A stretch of 64,000 bases of DNA from positions 2,232,001 to 2,296,000 of the forward strand of contig JACCLO010000010.1 in the NCBI GenBank assembly GCA_029448655.1, given 5' to 3'. This DNA is from Wolfiporia cocos (Eukaryota; Basidiomycota; Agaricomycetes; Polyporales; Phaeolaceae). Under the pieces are notes generated by a model that was given only the letters and a program-made list of their open reading frames with translations, was not told the DNA's origin and ran no database searches. The translations under genes were made by a program, and so were the position numbers. Below, one piece after another: positions 1-12,063 of the stretch (position 1 is its first letter; each line of letters begins with the position of its first letter).

Positions 1-1724
1 TTGCGATTGGCGTTCATTGTGCGCTTTTCCGCTCAACCCTGAACCTTGTGCCTCCATCTACCTCGATAAGACTCACCTGAGAGCGTTCATGTACTGCAAT
101 GGGCATCCAATGGTCATTTTCCCGGTATCAACGCGGTGATACACTTACCTATTGAATGTACTGCCAATGACAGAATTGGAGATATCGTCCCATCTAGTCG
201 GACTCGAGTGTCGCATGGTCGCGAAGTCTCAGCAAAGTGGTCACACCATCATCATCGAGGCTGTTCTCGCTACCTGTATACGACTTTGATCTGGTACTTT
301 TGCCGCACGCACCTTCTTGGTCCTGTTCACGGGATCTGTCACTACAAGTAGTGCCTTTAAACTGCTTGGTATGATCTGTGCATCATCGTGCACTTACCTG
401 ACGAGAGAAATCAGCATTCAGTAGCTAGATTACTGGCTGGCCACCCATCATTGTTTCTAGTACCATGAATCCGAAATGGGCAGCCGCCTCAAGCATACTT
501 CCCGTGAGCTACACAGTGGTTCCATAGTTTTATGGGTAATCCAGGCTGTGCCTTCGTAAAGACTCGGATAAAAATATAGCTGCTACATGTTACCATCATG
601 GTGTCGTAATGGCAGAGCGTGCGAGGAACCTGAGCGCCTAAGTAGTAGAGAAAGCTTGCAGGGAATTATATAAACTGAGGTTTATGAGGCCAGGTGCGTG
701 CATCTGGAAGCGCCGCAGTTTTGTAGACCCTTTTCTACTTGCTTTGTATTGAGATACTGAGTGATAGTTTGACAATCGGGCTAGAGGTTAGCGCTGAATT
801 AATGCGATATCAAATTGCAGCGATACAATGCAAAATGCATGATGTAAGTCACCAACTAGCTCAACACGATCACATGTACGTCTGCGTCCTTCTGTCCACG
901 CCGATCGCGAAGGGCCTCCACGCCGTCGCACTCAGGCTGTTCCTCAAAGCCACTACAGCTTTCGCGAAGTCCACAGCCCCCCCTACCGTTGTTGTCGACC
1001 CAAGGTGAATCCCACATGGAGACCTGCCTGAACTCCCTTAGATACCATCCCATTCACACCTCCCTACACATGGTCTACCGAACGCATACTCCTACCCGCC
1101 CCGCCCGAAAAATCTCACCTTCCGCCCACTAATGCTGCATTTAGTCGTAGTTACTTGACGCGGGATACGAAGATTTTGTTCGAAACGCGATCACGTATGG
1201 ATTTCAAACACGAAGGGCTCCCCGCTTGTGCCTTTCGACTGAAAACAGGGTACTAGGTTGCGTGGTCTTTGCTTGCAAAGGAATTAACATCATACTTAGA
1301 ATCAGAAAAGGCCTCGCGGCTAGGGATTTTTGATGGATGCTGACGTTGACATGGTCTAGAGCCTCTCAGAAGACTTGCAAGCAGCCTCGCCGGCGCACAA
1401 GTCCAAGCTGGCTGTTTCCTGCCCATTATTCGGTGCCTTTGAAGCATTCAGCATTACTTCACACAAAGCTCGTAGCTCCCCAACTGGTGGATGTGGAGCG
1501 AATCAGCAACTGTCTTCTTGTGTATGTATCCGACCCACCTAACGGACGAAATTTGTCACATACGAGCTCTATGATGGCGGAAAGTGAAGTCAGCGGTCCT
1601 CCTCTAGCCTGTGGTGGTTACTCGTTTCTGTCACAAATTCGCAGCACATTCGCAGTTGCTGATACGTACGCTGCGTAAGGAATATCTCGTATCTAAGACG
1701 TACAGAGCACGTCGTACGTATTTC
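1..1724. other. Intergenic sequence without a supported gene
   Basis: Only short open frames without recognisable motifs occur here, and none shows convincing intron structure or composition. The segment lies downstream of the 3' end of the hydrolase gene that ends at 1725. I see no tRNA, long repeat or transposon terminus in it. Confidence 0.6.
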
Positions 1725-2683
1725 CTACAGAGTCATCAGAAAGTTACCTACAATGGTCATATATCTTTCCCGTTCCTCAAAGAAGGGTGTATGGGAGCTG
1801 TGCGCGAACTGCACCCACTTGACATGCGGAGTCTTTAGGAAGAACGGCATCAATGCTATGTCTTGTGCTGTGTCATCGTAACTGTTAATTAACAGTGTCG
1901 AAGCAGCTATGTTTTGGAGCTGGTCGACGATGGACCACGTTTTCAACGTGCCGTGGACGTAGAACTCCGACGGGCCAACCCTGAGTAGCGACCGGTGAGG
2001 GAATAGTCCACAGGTCTAGCGCGTGTCACATACATTGTGTTGTAAACCGTTGGGTCGTCGTCCATAACCGCGAACGATTGCAACAGCTCCTGCGGCCATG
2101 GGTCGACCTTGCAAATGTGCTTCATATTGAACACGTGCATCGCGTCCTTGTACTCCTTGCTCTTGTATGTCCCCTCTTTCTCGTGCCTTTCAATTGTATC
2201 CCGTACGTCTGGCGGCAACCTGCCGAGCAGGGCACGGGTGCCTATCTGCCACAGCTCCATCGACGCACCGCCGTTGGCGATCACGAGATGCTTCAGCCCC
2301 TCAGGACGGCGCGCAGCGGCGAAATTGCCCGCGAGCATCGCGCCCCACGAATTCCCGAGCAGATCAAAGTCGTGCTCGATGCCGAGGTGTGTAAGCAGAT
2401 TGGCAAGCTCGTCCATGAAGAGGTCCACCGTCCAGAAGCCTGGCGGTTTTCCGGGGAGGTGCGTTGACCCGCCGCTGCCGAGCTGGTCGTAGAATATGAT
2501 AGGGATATTGTATAAGGTTGCTAGGTCCCTATGTGGGATCATGTAGTGGTGGGGAGTGCCCGGGCCGCCGTGGAGGACGACGAGTGGGCGTACACCACCT
2601 TTGAGGTCGCCCACAACCTTGTACCATGTCTGGTAGGTCTCGCCACCATATGTAAACGGTATTGTACCAGTGGTTTCCTCCAT
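1725..2683 (-). CDS. Proline iminopeptidase / L-amino acid amidase-like alpha/beta hydrolase (peptidase family S33)
   Basis: Predicted intracellular alpha/beta-hydrolase that removes N-terminal proline or hydrolyses amino-acid amides. Two exons, 2683-2034 and 1980-1725, joined over a 53-nt GTATGT...CAG intron, give 301 residues, a normal length for S33 enzymes. The ATG at 2683 is followed by the family-typical start ETTGTIPF. Visible motifs in order are the oxyanion-side HGGPG, the strand YDQLGSGGS, the nucleophile elbow GNSWG, the stretch MVGPSEFYV across the splice junction, an acid-bearing SYDD and the catalytic His in SHTPF. The complete triad suggests an active enzyme. It is divergently transcribed from the BTB gene 733 bp away. 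Family assignment is strong; the physiological substrate is not deducible. Confidence 0.88.
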
Positions 2684-3416
2684 GCGCAGAATCAGACCGA
2701 AGGCGTAGTAGATAAGGCTGCAAGAGGTGCGATCGCCAGATAGGAAACCAAGTATGGGAATGTTTGTACACTGTTGCGTACGCTCGATCTATGAATACAG
2801 GTATCGTCTCATACACAAATAGCTCGAAGCTCACGATCGTTATATCCACGAATTAAACAATCCGATAACTACTGATCAGCTTGTGAGCGTTAGCAGTTGA
2901 GAATACATGCTGAGCTCTATATGGGCTGCCTATCGCTCCATAGAAGCCTATGTGCTCGCATTGATACTACTGCAAGGAATCTGTTCAACGGTATTTCACG
3001 CACTGCCTGCGGCCACACGCGTCAGTCACGTGCGCGCGCTGATTACCAGATTTGCCCCAAATCGCCTCTCGCGCGCCCACAAAGATCAACAATGCGCAAA
3101 GAACGGGCGGTAAGATCCGAACATACTGGCGCAGCACGCGTATCATTCGCCGTGTTCGAATCCCAACGCGACGGCCACCCTGAGTCCGTTGACCGTCAGC
3201 GGTAACTCGTTGAGTTCTGGGTTCTCGCTTGGTTTGCACGAAACGGCCCCTGATAATGTCACGTTCAACGCTAGCAGAGACACTCAGATCCTCTCTCCAG
3301 CCGAATTCTCCTGCTCCTGCGGTGCGTACCAAATTCATGATCGCGATAGCGTCCGGAACTCTGATCAGCTTTGGACCCAGGAGACAAGTGAACGCGCTGA
3401 ACACGCTGACCCATCG
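2684..3416. promoter_or_regulatory. Shared divergent promoter region (hydrolase / BTB gene)
   Basis: A 733-bp spacer separates the start codons of the minus-strand hydrolase (2683) and the plus-strand BTB gene (3417), so both promoters must lie here. The open frame over 3189-3416 begins with TTG and is probably 5' leader. No convincing TATA box was seen. Confidence 0.5.
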
Positions 3417-4498
3417 ATGTCGGACTCAGAGTCTATGGACGCTGATGTGAAATCGCCTTCTCCCACTGAGGTGGAAGAAATGACCAGACCTAATGAGATC
3501 GAAGACCTTGTCCGTGACGAGAACTTCTGGTTTGATGACGGCAACGTCGTCATCACCTCAGGCACTATCGGATGGAAGATCCACAAGTCGGTCCTCTCGC
3601 GAAGCTCGCCCGCATTCCGCGAATTCTTCGCCGTGACGCCAACGGACGGCATAGACCAGCGGTATGGTTGCCCCGTTGTCATTCTCGAGGACCACCCGGA
3701 CGACATACGACTATTGCTGCGCGCACTGTACGACGGAAGGTATGCCACGCATTCGCAGGCATACAGATCCTAACGCCACTCAACCTCCACCACAGGCACC
3801 TGCGGGCGGCGTGGGCAAGGTTCAACGTCATCGCCGCGTGGATTCGTATGGGAGCCAAATACCGAATCGACGACCTGCGGGACGGGGGGCTGCGCCGCCT
3901 CGAGTCGTGCTTCTGCGACGACATGTACCAATGGGACCTCGTCTCGTATGAGCCGCCCGAACTCAGGTTCTACGGCATCACTCTGCACTGGAGAGACTGC
4001 ATCGCGACGGTCAACCTGGCGCGAATCGCGAACACCCAATCGGCGCTCCCGCTGGCGATGTACGTGTGCTGCACGCTCGACACCCGAACGCTGCTGAACG
4101 GGATAGAGTACACACGAGGCCGCGTCGAGAAGCTCGACGAGGCGGACATCGTACGGTGCCTTGACGCGCGGCCAAAGTTCATGGTGCTCCAGCAGCAGAT
4201 TGTGGACAACTTGACGCGGGTGGACAGGTACCTCGATGGCTATCCAGACATCGGGGACCATGCACATTGTATGCGTGCATTCAGGCGGATCGCGGATGCA
4301 ATTCGGGCAGGCCGCCCATCTGCTTGGAATGGGGACCCAGAGGGCGGGAAGTACGATGTGCTGCAGTCGTGGAAACCGGCGATTGAGAAGGAGGGTGCCG
4401 GCCTGTGCGAGTTGTGCCGCGAGAAGATTATCGCCGCTGATGCGGAAGAGCGCATGAAAGTTTGGCTGCAACTACCAAAACTTCTCGGCCTACGTTGA
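3417..4498 (+). CDS. BTB/POZ domain-containing protein
   Basis: Two exons, 3417-3739 and 3796-4498, are separated by a 56-nt intron with GTATGC donor, CTAAC branch-like sequence and CAG acceptor, giving 341 residues. Start chosen at the ATG of MSDSESMDAD; the frame upstream has no ATG. The N-terminal BTB fold is recognisable from FWFDDGNVVI, the IHKSVLSRSSPAFREFF segment and the LLLRALYDGRH segment crossing the intron. This arrangement is typical of the many lineage-expanded BTB proteins of Agaricomycetes, which pair an N-terminal BTB with an alpha-helical C-terminal half. The C-terminal half has two CxxC-like pairs (LCELCRE) but no named domain. Function is unknown; such proteins are usually assumed to be dimerising adaptors or Cul3 adaptors. 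Confidence 0.82.
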
Positions 4499-6371
4499 AG
4501 AAGTGCTGTCCCTATATATTGACAAGATGTGAGTCAGGAGTCTCTTGCGCGCAAAGTGACCCGTTATCACCGGTTAAACACTAATGGCCTCTGCATTTGC
4601 ATTTTTAGCTCTGTACTCGCTTATCTGCTGATTCAAAGGTGTCCAATATCTCTGCTGTATTCGTTCTCTGGACTTGCCGCTATTCAGGGTGCACTGTACA
4701 GAATTAGTCAGCACTAGCTGCAATGCTGATGGATCGTGATTCATACTGTGTTCACTGTCAAAACGCTCGAGGCTCATCTGTATGATTCCCCGAATTGAAG
4801 GGGAATTAAACGCCATGCTGAAAGTCTACACGCCACAATAATCACGTTCGCGTCTTGTGCAGTTCCTGAGACTGTCTGCCTCATCTGTGGCGTCGTACTT
4901 GGCAGTCTAGGAGCTGCGGCATGTACTCGTCTGGCGTTCTACGAGCTTGCGAATTTCTGTGAACTCATGAGCGGGTGGGATGGTAGGAGAAGACGACCGG
5001 AGGGTGCGAAAGCGGCTGAGCAATTTTATTCACGTTCGCCCAGTTCTTCTGACTTTCTTTTTACAAATCTGATGTCCGTCTCAAGCCGATGCAACGTTAC
5101 CCGAGCGCCTTGACTATTACGGTCGTGAAATGATGCTAAGATATGCCCAAACCATACTCAACCACGTCACATGACCAAAGTCTGTCACGCCGAGGCAAGT
5201 TTGGCGGAGTGGGCAACTTGCATTTGACATAACAATGTTCAAAGACCACTCGAGAAAAATCTAAAACCTGAGATCTCTTGTAAACACAAAAGTTGAGGAT
5301 TCTCAGGTTTTCGGTTTCTGATAAAGTGTATCAATCCCTTCTTATGTGGCTGTTTATATGGCCGACCCATCGAATTAGTTAGCATCGCACAGCCACGTGT
5401 ATGATTTATTGATCGAACATATGTTCTCAACGCTCAGACATCTATGGCTGGAATTAAACGTCGCAAGGCCAACTCAATCTCAAATCTTGATCAGTATGCT
5501 GTTAAGAAGGCTCGCGACAATGCAACGTAAATTGGATCCTTTCGTACAAGGATAACGGATATACTCTGTTTTTGTAAACTACATATTATGTAATAGACAA
5601 GTCTGCCACACGTGATTGTCACGATGTGACACCCTTGGTTGAGTATGACTTGGGCATATCTTACTTATATGTACTACCGTTACATAGTTACATAATCGGT
5701 CTCAATTGCTCTGCCCGCTGCAATTACATCCCTCGTCTGCTTTATCTTCCAGCCCTCATTTCTCCTCTGTCGGCAAATTTAGAGTGCATGAGCTTTGTAG
5801 CAAGTTCAACGTTTAATACCAAATGGACAGGGAAGGTCAAATGCGGCTACGGTGAAATTAGCGCTCATATCTATATACATCAGAGACTCGGGACCCGCAC
5901 CTGCTTGAGTACTCTTTGATCAGGCGCATTGATGACTTCATCAGACCAAAACGTCTACTGTCTGAGGCCGCCTTCGTGAGCGCCACAAAATCCGGCGCAT
6001 CATTACCTATTAATTGGGACGATGGAAGGCGCAGTAATGCTAACCTAACTTCCTCCACCCGCCTGATTATGCTACACTCTATTCGCCTCATGCTACAAGT
6101 ACTCTACTTGCATGGCAGCGACACAAGTATTCAATCTATGCATGAACTGCATGCGGTGGCACTGATGACTCAGCAGATATGACTCAAAGTCGCGGGCGTG
6201 CTCGAACATTCTCCATCCCGCCGACGCGTTGCGGCCGTGCCCGACACATCTCGAACGCTCATTCATGCAAAGCCACATCCTCGAACTTCCCGGAACATCG
6301 CCCTAGGTGCGTATATATCACCGCCCGCCGCGCCGACTTCACCACTCACACAATATCCGTCGCGCACAACC
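4499..6371. other. Intergenic region containing the BAG-gene promoter
   Basis: About 1.9 kb with no supported coding sequence; open frames are short and motif-free. The end near 6310 has a TATATA-like sequence about 60 bp before the BAG-domain gene's ATG at 6372, a plausible core promoter. No transposon termini were recognised. Confidence 0.5.
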
Positions 6372-8667
6372 ATGTTCAGCTACAGCCCCTACAGCGCCCA
6401 CACGAGCTACCCCTACGCCTACCCGCGCACCGATGCCGAGTACCTGCGCGCGCTCGCCGACGAGCAAGCCGCACGCGAGCAATACCGCGCTGCGCGCCGC
6501 GCACAGGAGGACGCACGCGAACGCGCCGCGCGTGCACGCCTCGCGCGGCAGGCGTACTCACCATACAACTCGTACCTCGACGACGATCTCGACGATGGTC
6601 CGCTCGACGCGTACGATGCTGGCTATAACTACCCGCTTGGGTACGGGTCCGCGTACGGCCCGACGGCTCGCCTGATGGAGGAACGGCGGAGGAGGGAGAT
6701 GTTGGAGAGGGAGCGCGCGCTGGAGCGCCTCCGCCTTGAGGAGGAAAGGCGGCGCTTGGAAGAGGAGAGGAGGAGGCTGGCGGAGGAGGAGACTATGCGG
6801 CGCCTACTCGCGGAGGAGCAGCGTCGCCGAGAGCAGGAGGAGCGGGCTCGCCGCGGTGCAGGCCAATTTGATCCTTTCATGCGCAGCTTCGGCTGGATGC
6901 CGGACGAGGAGGAGGACGATATCGTGAGTGCTGCATCTGATCAGCTGTCTTGCTCTAGGCGTAGACTAACGTATATTGCAGTTCTCGCGTATGAGTAGGG
7001 CACCATTGCGGTCAGCAGCGTCTCCTATGTACCGTCACCAGACGTCGGGACAGAAACCACGTACCCAGCGTGCATCGTCGCAATTGCGTCCCACCGTCGG
7101 TACCGCATCACGCTCATCATCCGTCCCGCCGCGGCAGCCCCCAAGCCCAGTATCGCCCGGCCGCCCCACAACCATCCCCATTCGTACGCCCTCGCCCAAG
7201 TCCTCGTCACCAAAATCCACCACCATCCCGATCCACACGCCGTCCCCGAAGCCAACATCGCCCAGGTCGCCCTCTCCCCGTCCAACATGGACCCCCGAGC
7301 AGCACGCCGCAGCACACAAGATCCAAGAGGCCTTCCGCGCTCACGCCGCACGCACGCACGCCCTCCGCACGATCTCTGAGCTGCGCGCGCGCTTCACAGC
7401 GCTCGCCGCGGATTTCCGCCTCCCCACGGCGCTCGACTTCGTCCTCACCGCGGGAGGTCACGTCTCCGTGCCTGTTGCCGCGCTCCTGCGCGCGCATGAG
7501 CCGCAGCCGGACGCCCGCGCGGGCAGCCGCCCCGAGCTCGCATACACGCCGCAGAACGCGCCGGTGCACGCGTACCTGGAGGAGCTGAGCCGCCTGCTGA
7601 GCGCGCTCGACGCGGTGGAGAGCCACGGGGTTGTGGAGGTGCGTGATCGGCGCAAGCAGCTCGTACGCGAGGTCGAGGCGGAGGCGCAGCGCGTCGAGCG
7701 GTGTGTGGCCGAGGTGTGGGGTGCGTGGAAGGGCCAGGAGGAAGCGTCTGCGGAGGGCGCGCTGGCGGTCGAGCCAGCGGCGGGACCGAGCGAAGAAGCG
7801 CAGCCGGCGACAGAACGGGACGATGCGCCGCATAGCCAGACGCAAGTGCAGCCCCAGGACGACGACGAGCGCATGGAGATCGATCTCTCGACCCCGGGCA
7901 ACTCTGATCACCCAGAATCTGCTATCCCGCCCGTCTCACATGAGAAATCAGACGACATCGACGGCGAGTCTGAAGTCACCATCGATGTCATCCAGGTCGA
8001 GCCAGAGCCCTCGCAAGACCAAGACGACATCGAGGTCGACGCCATTCACCCTTCCTACGCCGACGCCCATAGCGAAGAGGTCGAGCGCATGGAGGTCGAC
8101 AACGCGCCAACGCCCGAAATCGAGCTCGCTGACGCAGAACCGGACGACGAGGACGAGCCCCGACGCGAACCTGCGCCGACGCCCGCGCCCGCCACACCTC
8201 TCGCGCCAACGACGCCTGAGATCAAGATCCCCGATGCGGCGCCGCCAGCGAGCGATCCTGCGCCCGATCCAGAAATCGAGATCGCCGACGATCTCGCTCC
8301 CGACTCGACCTCGCTTGCGTTGCCAGTACCCGCTGCGCATGCTGCGGTCTCGGAGGAGGCGAAGATCGACTACATCGAGGAACGGCTTGCTCCTTTGTTA
8401 GCGCCGACACCAGCCCTCAGCCCGTCATCACACCATGACAGCGAGAGCGAAGGTGAGGGACCCGGCACACCACCTCCGCGGCATGAAGACGTTCAGCCGC
8501 CTGTAGCCGTCATTACTCCTGCAGACAGCGATGAATGCCACGGAGTCAACGTTGGAGACGACGCAATGGACATGCAGTCTGCCCAGAGCAAGGTCGACGA
8601 GCGAGAATCATTATCAAATCAGGACTGGCAGACAATCGAGCATTCCGATATCTCTAATGGAGCGTAG
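6372..8667 (+). CDS. BAG-domain protein with coiled coil and IQ-like motif
   Basis: Predicted Hsp70 co-chaperone/adaptor of about 745 residues. Exons 6372-6923 and 6982-8667 flank a 58-nt GTGAGT...CAG intron with a CTAAC branch sequence. The N-terminus is rich in Tyr/Ser/Pro and Asp, followed by a long charged coiled coil (Glu/Arg repeats, about residues 95-165). Exon 2 starts with a Ser/Pro-rich linker, then an IQ-like helix around KIQEAFRAH and a helical segment with LRARFTALAADFRLP, ALDFVL and YLEELSRLLSALDAVES that matches the BAG-domain pattern of fungal homologues. The C-terminal 270 residues are acidic and Pro/Ala-rich with repeated MEIDL/MEVDN-like patches, likely disordered. BAG domains bind the Hsp70 ATPase domain and act as nucleotide exchange factors. 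Domain call rests on pattern recognition only. Confidence 0.75.
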
Positions 8668-8932
8668 GACTCAGTAATATGTACAGTACAGTACAGTCAC
8701 CATGCCGCATTTGTACAATACTGCTCTCATGAATCTCACAGCTTGACATATTCGAAACGATTCTGTGTGTTCGAACGATGCCGTTTTGCAGATCATGCAT
8801 TATCAAGTGCAGCGAGGAGCACACTGTGTACGTATCGGGCATACAAGAGAGAAAAGGAACGACTAACGAGGGTATACGCAGAAAGACCGAAGAACAGAGG
8901 ACAATCATAATCATAACGACCTGCGCCGACAC

Positions 8933-9687
8933 CTAAGCAGATGCCGACTTCGCCGCGAGCTCCTCTGCGCGCTTCTTGAGGCATTCCCCGGAGGCGTTGA
9001 AGCCTTTCTGGAGGTTGCGCGCCATGAACCAGCGGACGACGTACGAGAGCGGGCCAGACATAACCTCGCGCGTCTCGTAGAGCGTCTTGCCGCCCTCGAC
9101 CACGCTCAGCGCCTGCCACCGCTCCGCGCGGAGCAGCCACTGCGGGCCCTCGCCGATCCACGCGATGCGGTGCGCCTTCTCGTCGAGCTCGATGATCCGC
9201 TCGAGCGGCCGCGTCGCCGGCTTCGCCTTCGGGTTGTCCGTTGGTGGCGCGTAGACGTCCAAGATGAGGTACGAGCCCTCGCGCGGCGTCTGGTCGGCCA
9301 CGCGCTTCTTGGTCTTGGGGTCGACAATCGTTTGGTTGTGTCTGTAGTAGAGCAGAGGAGTGTGAGCTTATCGTGCCACAGGCAGTATGAGAACGGGCAT
9401 TCTCGTCGTCGCAACCACGCTTGCGTAGACGCTCGTAGCCGGCATCAACAGAGACGGGCCATATGTACGTACATGGACGTATTCCTGTAGGCTGTGAGCC
9501 TGAGCGGATCCTCTCACTTTGTAGATAGCACGTACCATTCACTGAACGACTGGAAATCGAGGATGATCTCCCACACTTTCTCAATCGGCGCGTCGATGAC
9601 AATCGAGGTGGTAAGCGAGACCTTGCCCTTGTAGGACGGCGCGGGCAGGTGCTCAGAGAACTTGGGTGCGGAGGACTTGCGTGCCAT
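8933..9687 (-). CDS. SRPBCC (START-like, polyketide cyclase/Coq10-type fold) protein with a 12-nt exon
   Basis: Small alpha/beta protein of a helix-grip fold predicted to bind a hydrophobic ligand. The ATG at 9687 is chosen; the longer frame upstream opens with TTG. Exon 1 (9687-9536) encodes the typical strand-helix opening SIVIDAPIEKVWEIILDFQSFSEW. Joining exon 1 directly to the downstream exon (9341-8933) would give a stop, but a 12-nt segment at 9484-9473, bounded by TACAG and GTACGT, restores the frame and supplies the Asn expected after the conserved Trp. The last exon carries VDPKTKK, the Trp-rich strand WQALSVVEGG and a C-terminal helix. Total 190 residues. The microexon is inferred from phase and family pattern. 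Confidence 0.72.
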
Positions 9688-10287
9688 GTCTGCGAGCGCG
9701 GGGCGGAAAGGGGCCTTGTCGCCTATGCGCGGTATGTGGTATTTAACTGCCCCCGCGCGCTGCAGTCCAGGCTGGTCCGGGGTCGGGCAGGGCGAGGGCT
9801 CGGGGATAGCCTGGATCAAGAAGTGATGTGCCCGAACTTCCGCTGACCACTAGTACCTATGCGGAATGATGCGTGCCATTCAACGGAAATGAACTGCTGT
9901 GAACTATCGAACCGCATACATATATAATGTCAAGGCTCTTCCAATGCTTCGCTTTCAGTACGCCGCCTATTGAAGTCGCCAGAGCAAACGACGGTCGTTT
10001 CAGGCTCGGAGTGTGGCATTCGCCACAATGATCCGGACAAGCTGTGAGCGCCTCCAGTGAGCGCCTAATGCTCCTTGTTCCCTGGCGCCTTCTGAAACGG
10101 TCACCATGAGGTTATCGGCACTGATCCACACAGTACTAATTTCCATGTAGGAAAGCTACGCCAGCAACGAGCCTTTGCCTGGGGGCGCTGGTGTATCGAT
10201 CGTTTCTAATCGCTGCACATATCTGTATACCGCTTGGGCCCAGAGCGCCAATATCAAGTGACAATAGCGCTCATTATCGCGGTGGCA
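9688..10287. other. Intergenic spacer before the duplicated segment
   Basis: About 600 bp upstream of the SRPBCC gene and left of the first duplication unit. It should contain that gene's promoter. No supported open frame or repeat boundary was seen. Confidence 0.45.
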
Positions 10288-11477
10288 GTACATCAGCGCT
10301 ATCAGCCATGACAATTGCCGGCTGGAAAAGCGCCTTGGCTGAAACTGAGTACTGAGCGCTCTCGCCCTCCCTGGAAAACGCGTCTACTGTTCTTGGCGCG
10401 GATACCCACACCTGCCATGATAGCTTCCCAGCCAACACCGTCTTATCCGGCAGTTGAATGTTGGCGTGCAATGTTCCACTACCGAACAAGACCGTGTAAG
10501 CGATGCTGACTAGCTCTTACTCTCCTCCCCGCTGACTCCTTCCGTATATAAACTCCTGTTCATCCAGGGTCGCTTGTGGCAATAAGAAGATCGAGGAATT
10601 GAGCTGGAAATTATCCACATCGCTGTTGCATCGATTGAAGTATCACAGGACGAGGATTGCAAGACAGACTCTCACACAAAGCTTCAGAATCTCTGGTATC
10701 GCCAAACGGCCGTCGAGCCCGCTGTCGCTGCAGTGAGATATTGTGCTACATTGCATCATTTGAACACTAACAACTACACAGCCTAACGCTTGTACATATT
10801 ATGATAGTATCCAAACAGCGGATTGAATAGGCTACAATGTGCACGGAGATGAACAACAATGTGAGTAATGAGTGTGTGTCTGCAAGTGTCCTGCACTGTA
10901 CAGTAACCGATCAGTAGGTAAAATTCGTAAGGAGCGCGTCTTCGAGTAGGGATACTCGCGATTAGTACGTTCAAAGGCAAAAGTGAGCGTGTTTAGGAGC
11001 GTATACTCGGGACAGAGCCTGCTGACTTGCTATCTCCGTTAGTTCTGACAAAACCTTCCTTCCACAGTATCACAATTGTTTGGCTGAGTGCGAACTGGCG
11101 CGCTCAGAACACTACTGAAACAAACTGGTGGATGGTCTGCCTACATCATTGACTGGAGTAGAATGTCAGCAGAAATAGTTGCTTCGAAGTATTGTAGAGC
11201 TACCTGGCACGAGTGGGTTGGTCCCCTGATTCGGATGCTCCAGGGCCCGGTATCTGCGTTTTTTTCCGGCGCTCTTCACTTTTTTGGGCTTGCACCCACA
11301 TACTAGCCCGGCTTCTCTTGGACAGGGAATTCTCATTCGCTGCAGCCGGGCGAGGGACTTCAGTCAATTATCTTAATCTGCCAACTGCCCTTCGCTTAAG
11401 AAATCGCAGCTGCGAGCTAGGTTTGCACGCAGATTAATCTGCTAACTGCGGCAGATTAATCTACTGTGACAATAAAA

Positions 11478-11564
11478 TGGCACATCCCGGATTCGAACCA
11501 AGGACCTTAGCACAGATGAGAATAACAGCATCGCAGCATAGTTAGCCGACTGAGCCATTGTGGC
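11478..11564 (-). other. tRNA-like pol III promoter unit in left inverted repeat
   Basis: On the minus strand an A-box-like TGGCTCAGTCGG (11557-11546) is followed by a perfect B box GGTTCGAATCC (11499-11489), a T-arm that can pair (CTTGG with CCGGG), and a TTTT run directly after the 3' end. The acceptor and D stems pair poorly, so this is a tRNA-derived relic rather than a functional tRNA gene. Transcription would run outward through the element's left end. Confidence 0.65.
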
Positions 11565-11854
11565 AACAGGTACCATTGACCAGTTAAAATATATATAACG
11601 CAAATTTTACACACAATTTTCGCAAATCATCAAGGCAACTAACTGCTCCAACAAGCATACAGAAATCAATGATAATGGTAGCTTGATTTACCATGCTTGA
11701 CCTGGAGCAACTCACCATGGGAAAGCTGAATACACTGGAATCACAGGTCTTTAGAGGCAGATTCATTTGTATTTGTGTTATGGAAGATGTTAAACTGCGA
11801 AAATGAAGTTTACAAAATACTCTATATATTGCTTAAAATGGGGGCAACACCAGT

Positions 11855-11941
11855 TGCACTGTAGCTCAGTTGGCTAATTATGCTGCGATGCTGTTATTCT
11901 CATCTGTGCTAAGGTCCTTGGTTCGAATCCGGGATGTGCCA
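11855..11941 (+). other. tRNA-like pol III promoter unit in right inverted repeat
   Basis: Mirror copy of the left unit: perfect A box TAGCTCAGTTGG (11862-11873), perfect B box GGTTCGAATCC (11920-11930), T-stem CTTGG/CCGGG, then TTTT at 11942-11945. D and acceptor stems are degenerate and no convincing anticodon arm can be assigned. Outward-facing orientation relative to the element. Confidence 0.65.
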
Positions 11942-12063
11942 TTTTATTGTCACAGTAGATTAATCTGCCGCAGTTAGCAGATTAATCTGCGTGCAAACCT
12001 AGCTCGCAACTGCGATTTCTTAAGCGAAGGGCAGTTGGCAGATTAAGATAATTGACTGAAACT

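Noticed and set aside
3125..3165. Possible tRNA gene (GTTCGAATCC B-box-like sequence near 3155)
   Set aside because: The only A-box-like sequence is about 27 nt upstream, too close for a tRNA, and no cloverleaf can be drawn.
6629..8410. Several long minus-strand and other-frame open frames across the BAG-domain gene
   Set aside because: They are Arg/Ser/Ala-rich shadows of a GC-rich coding sequence; the plus-strand frame alone has intron structure and domain motifs.
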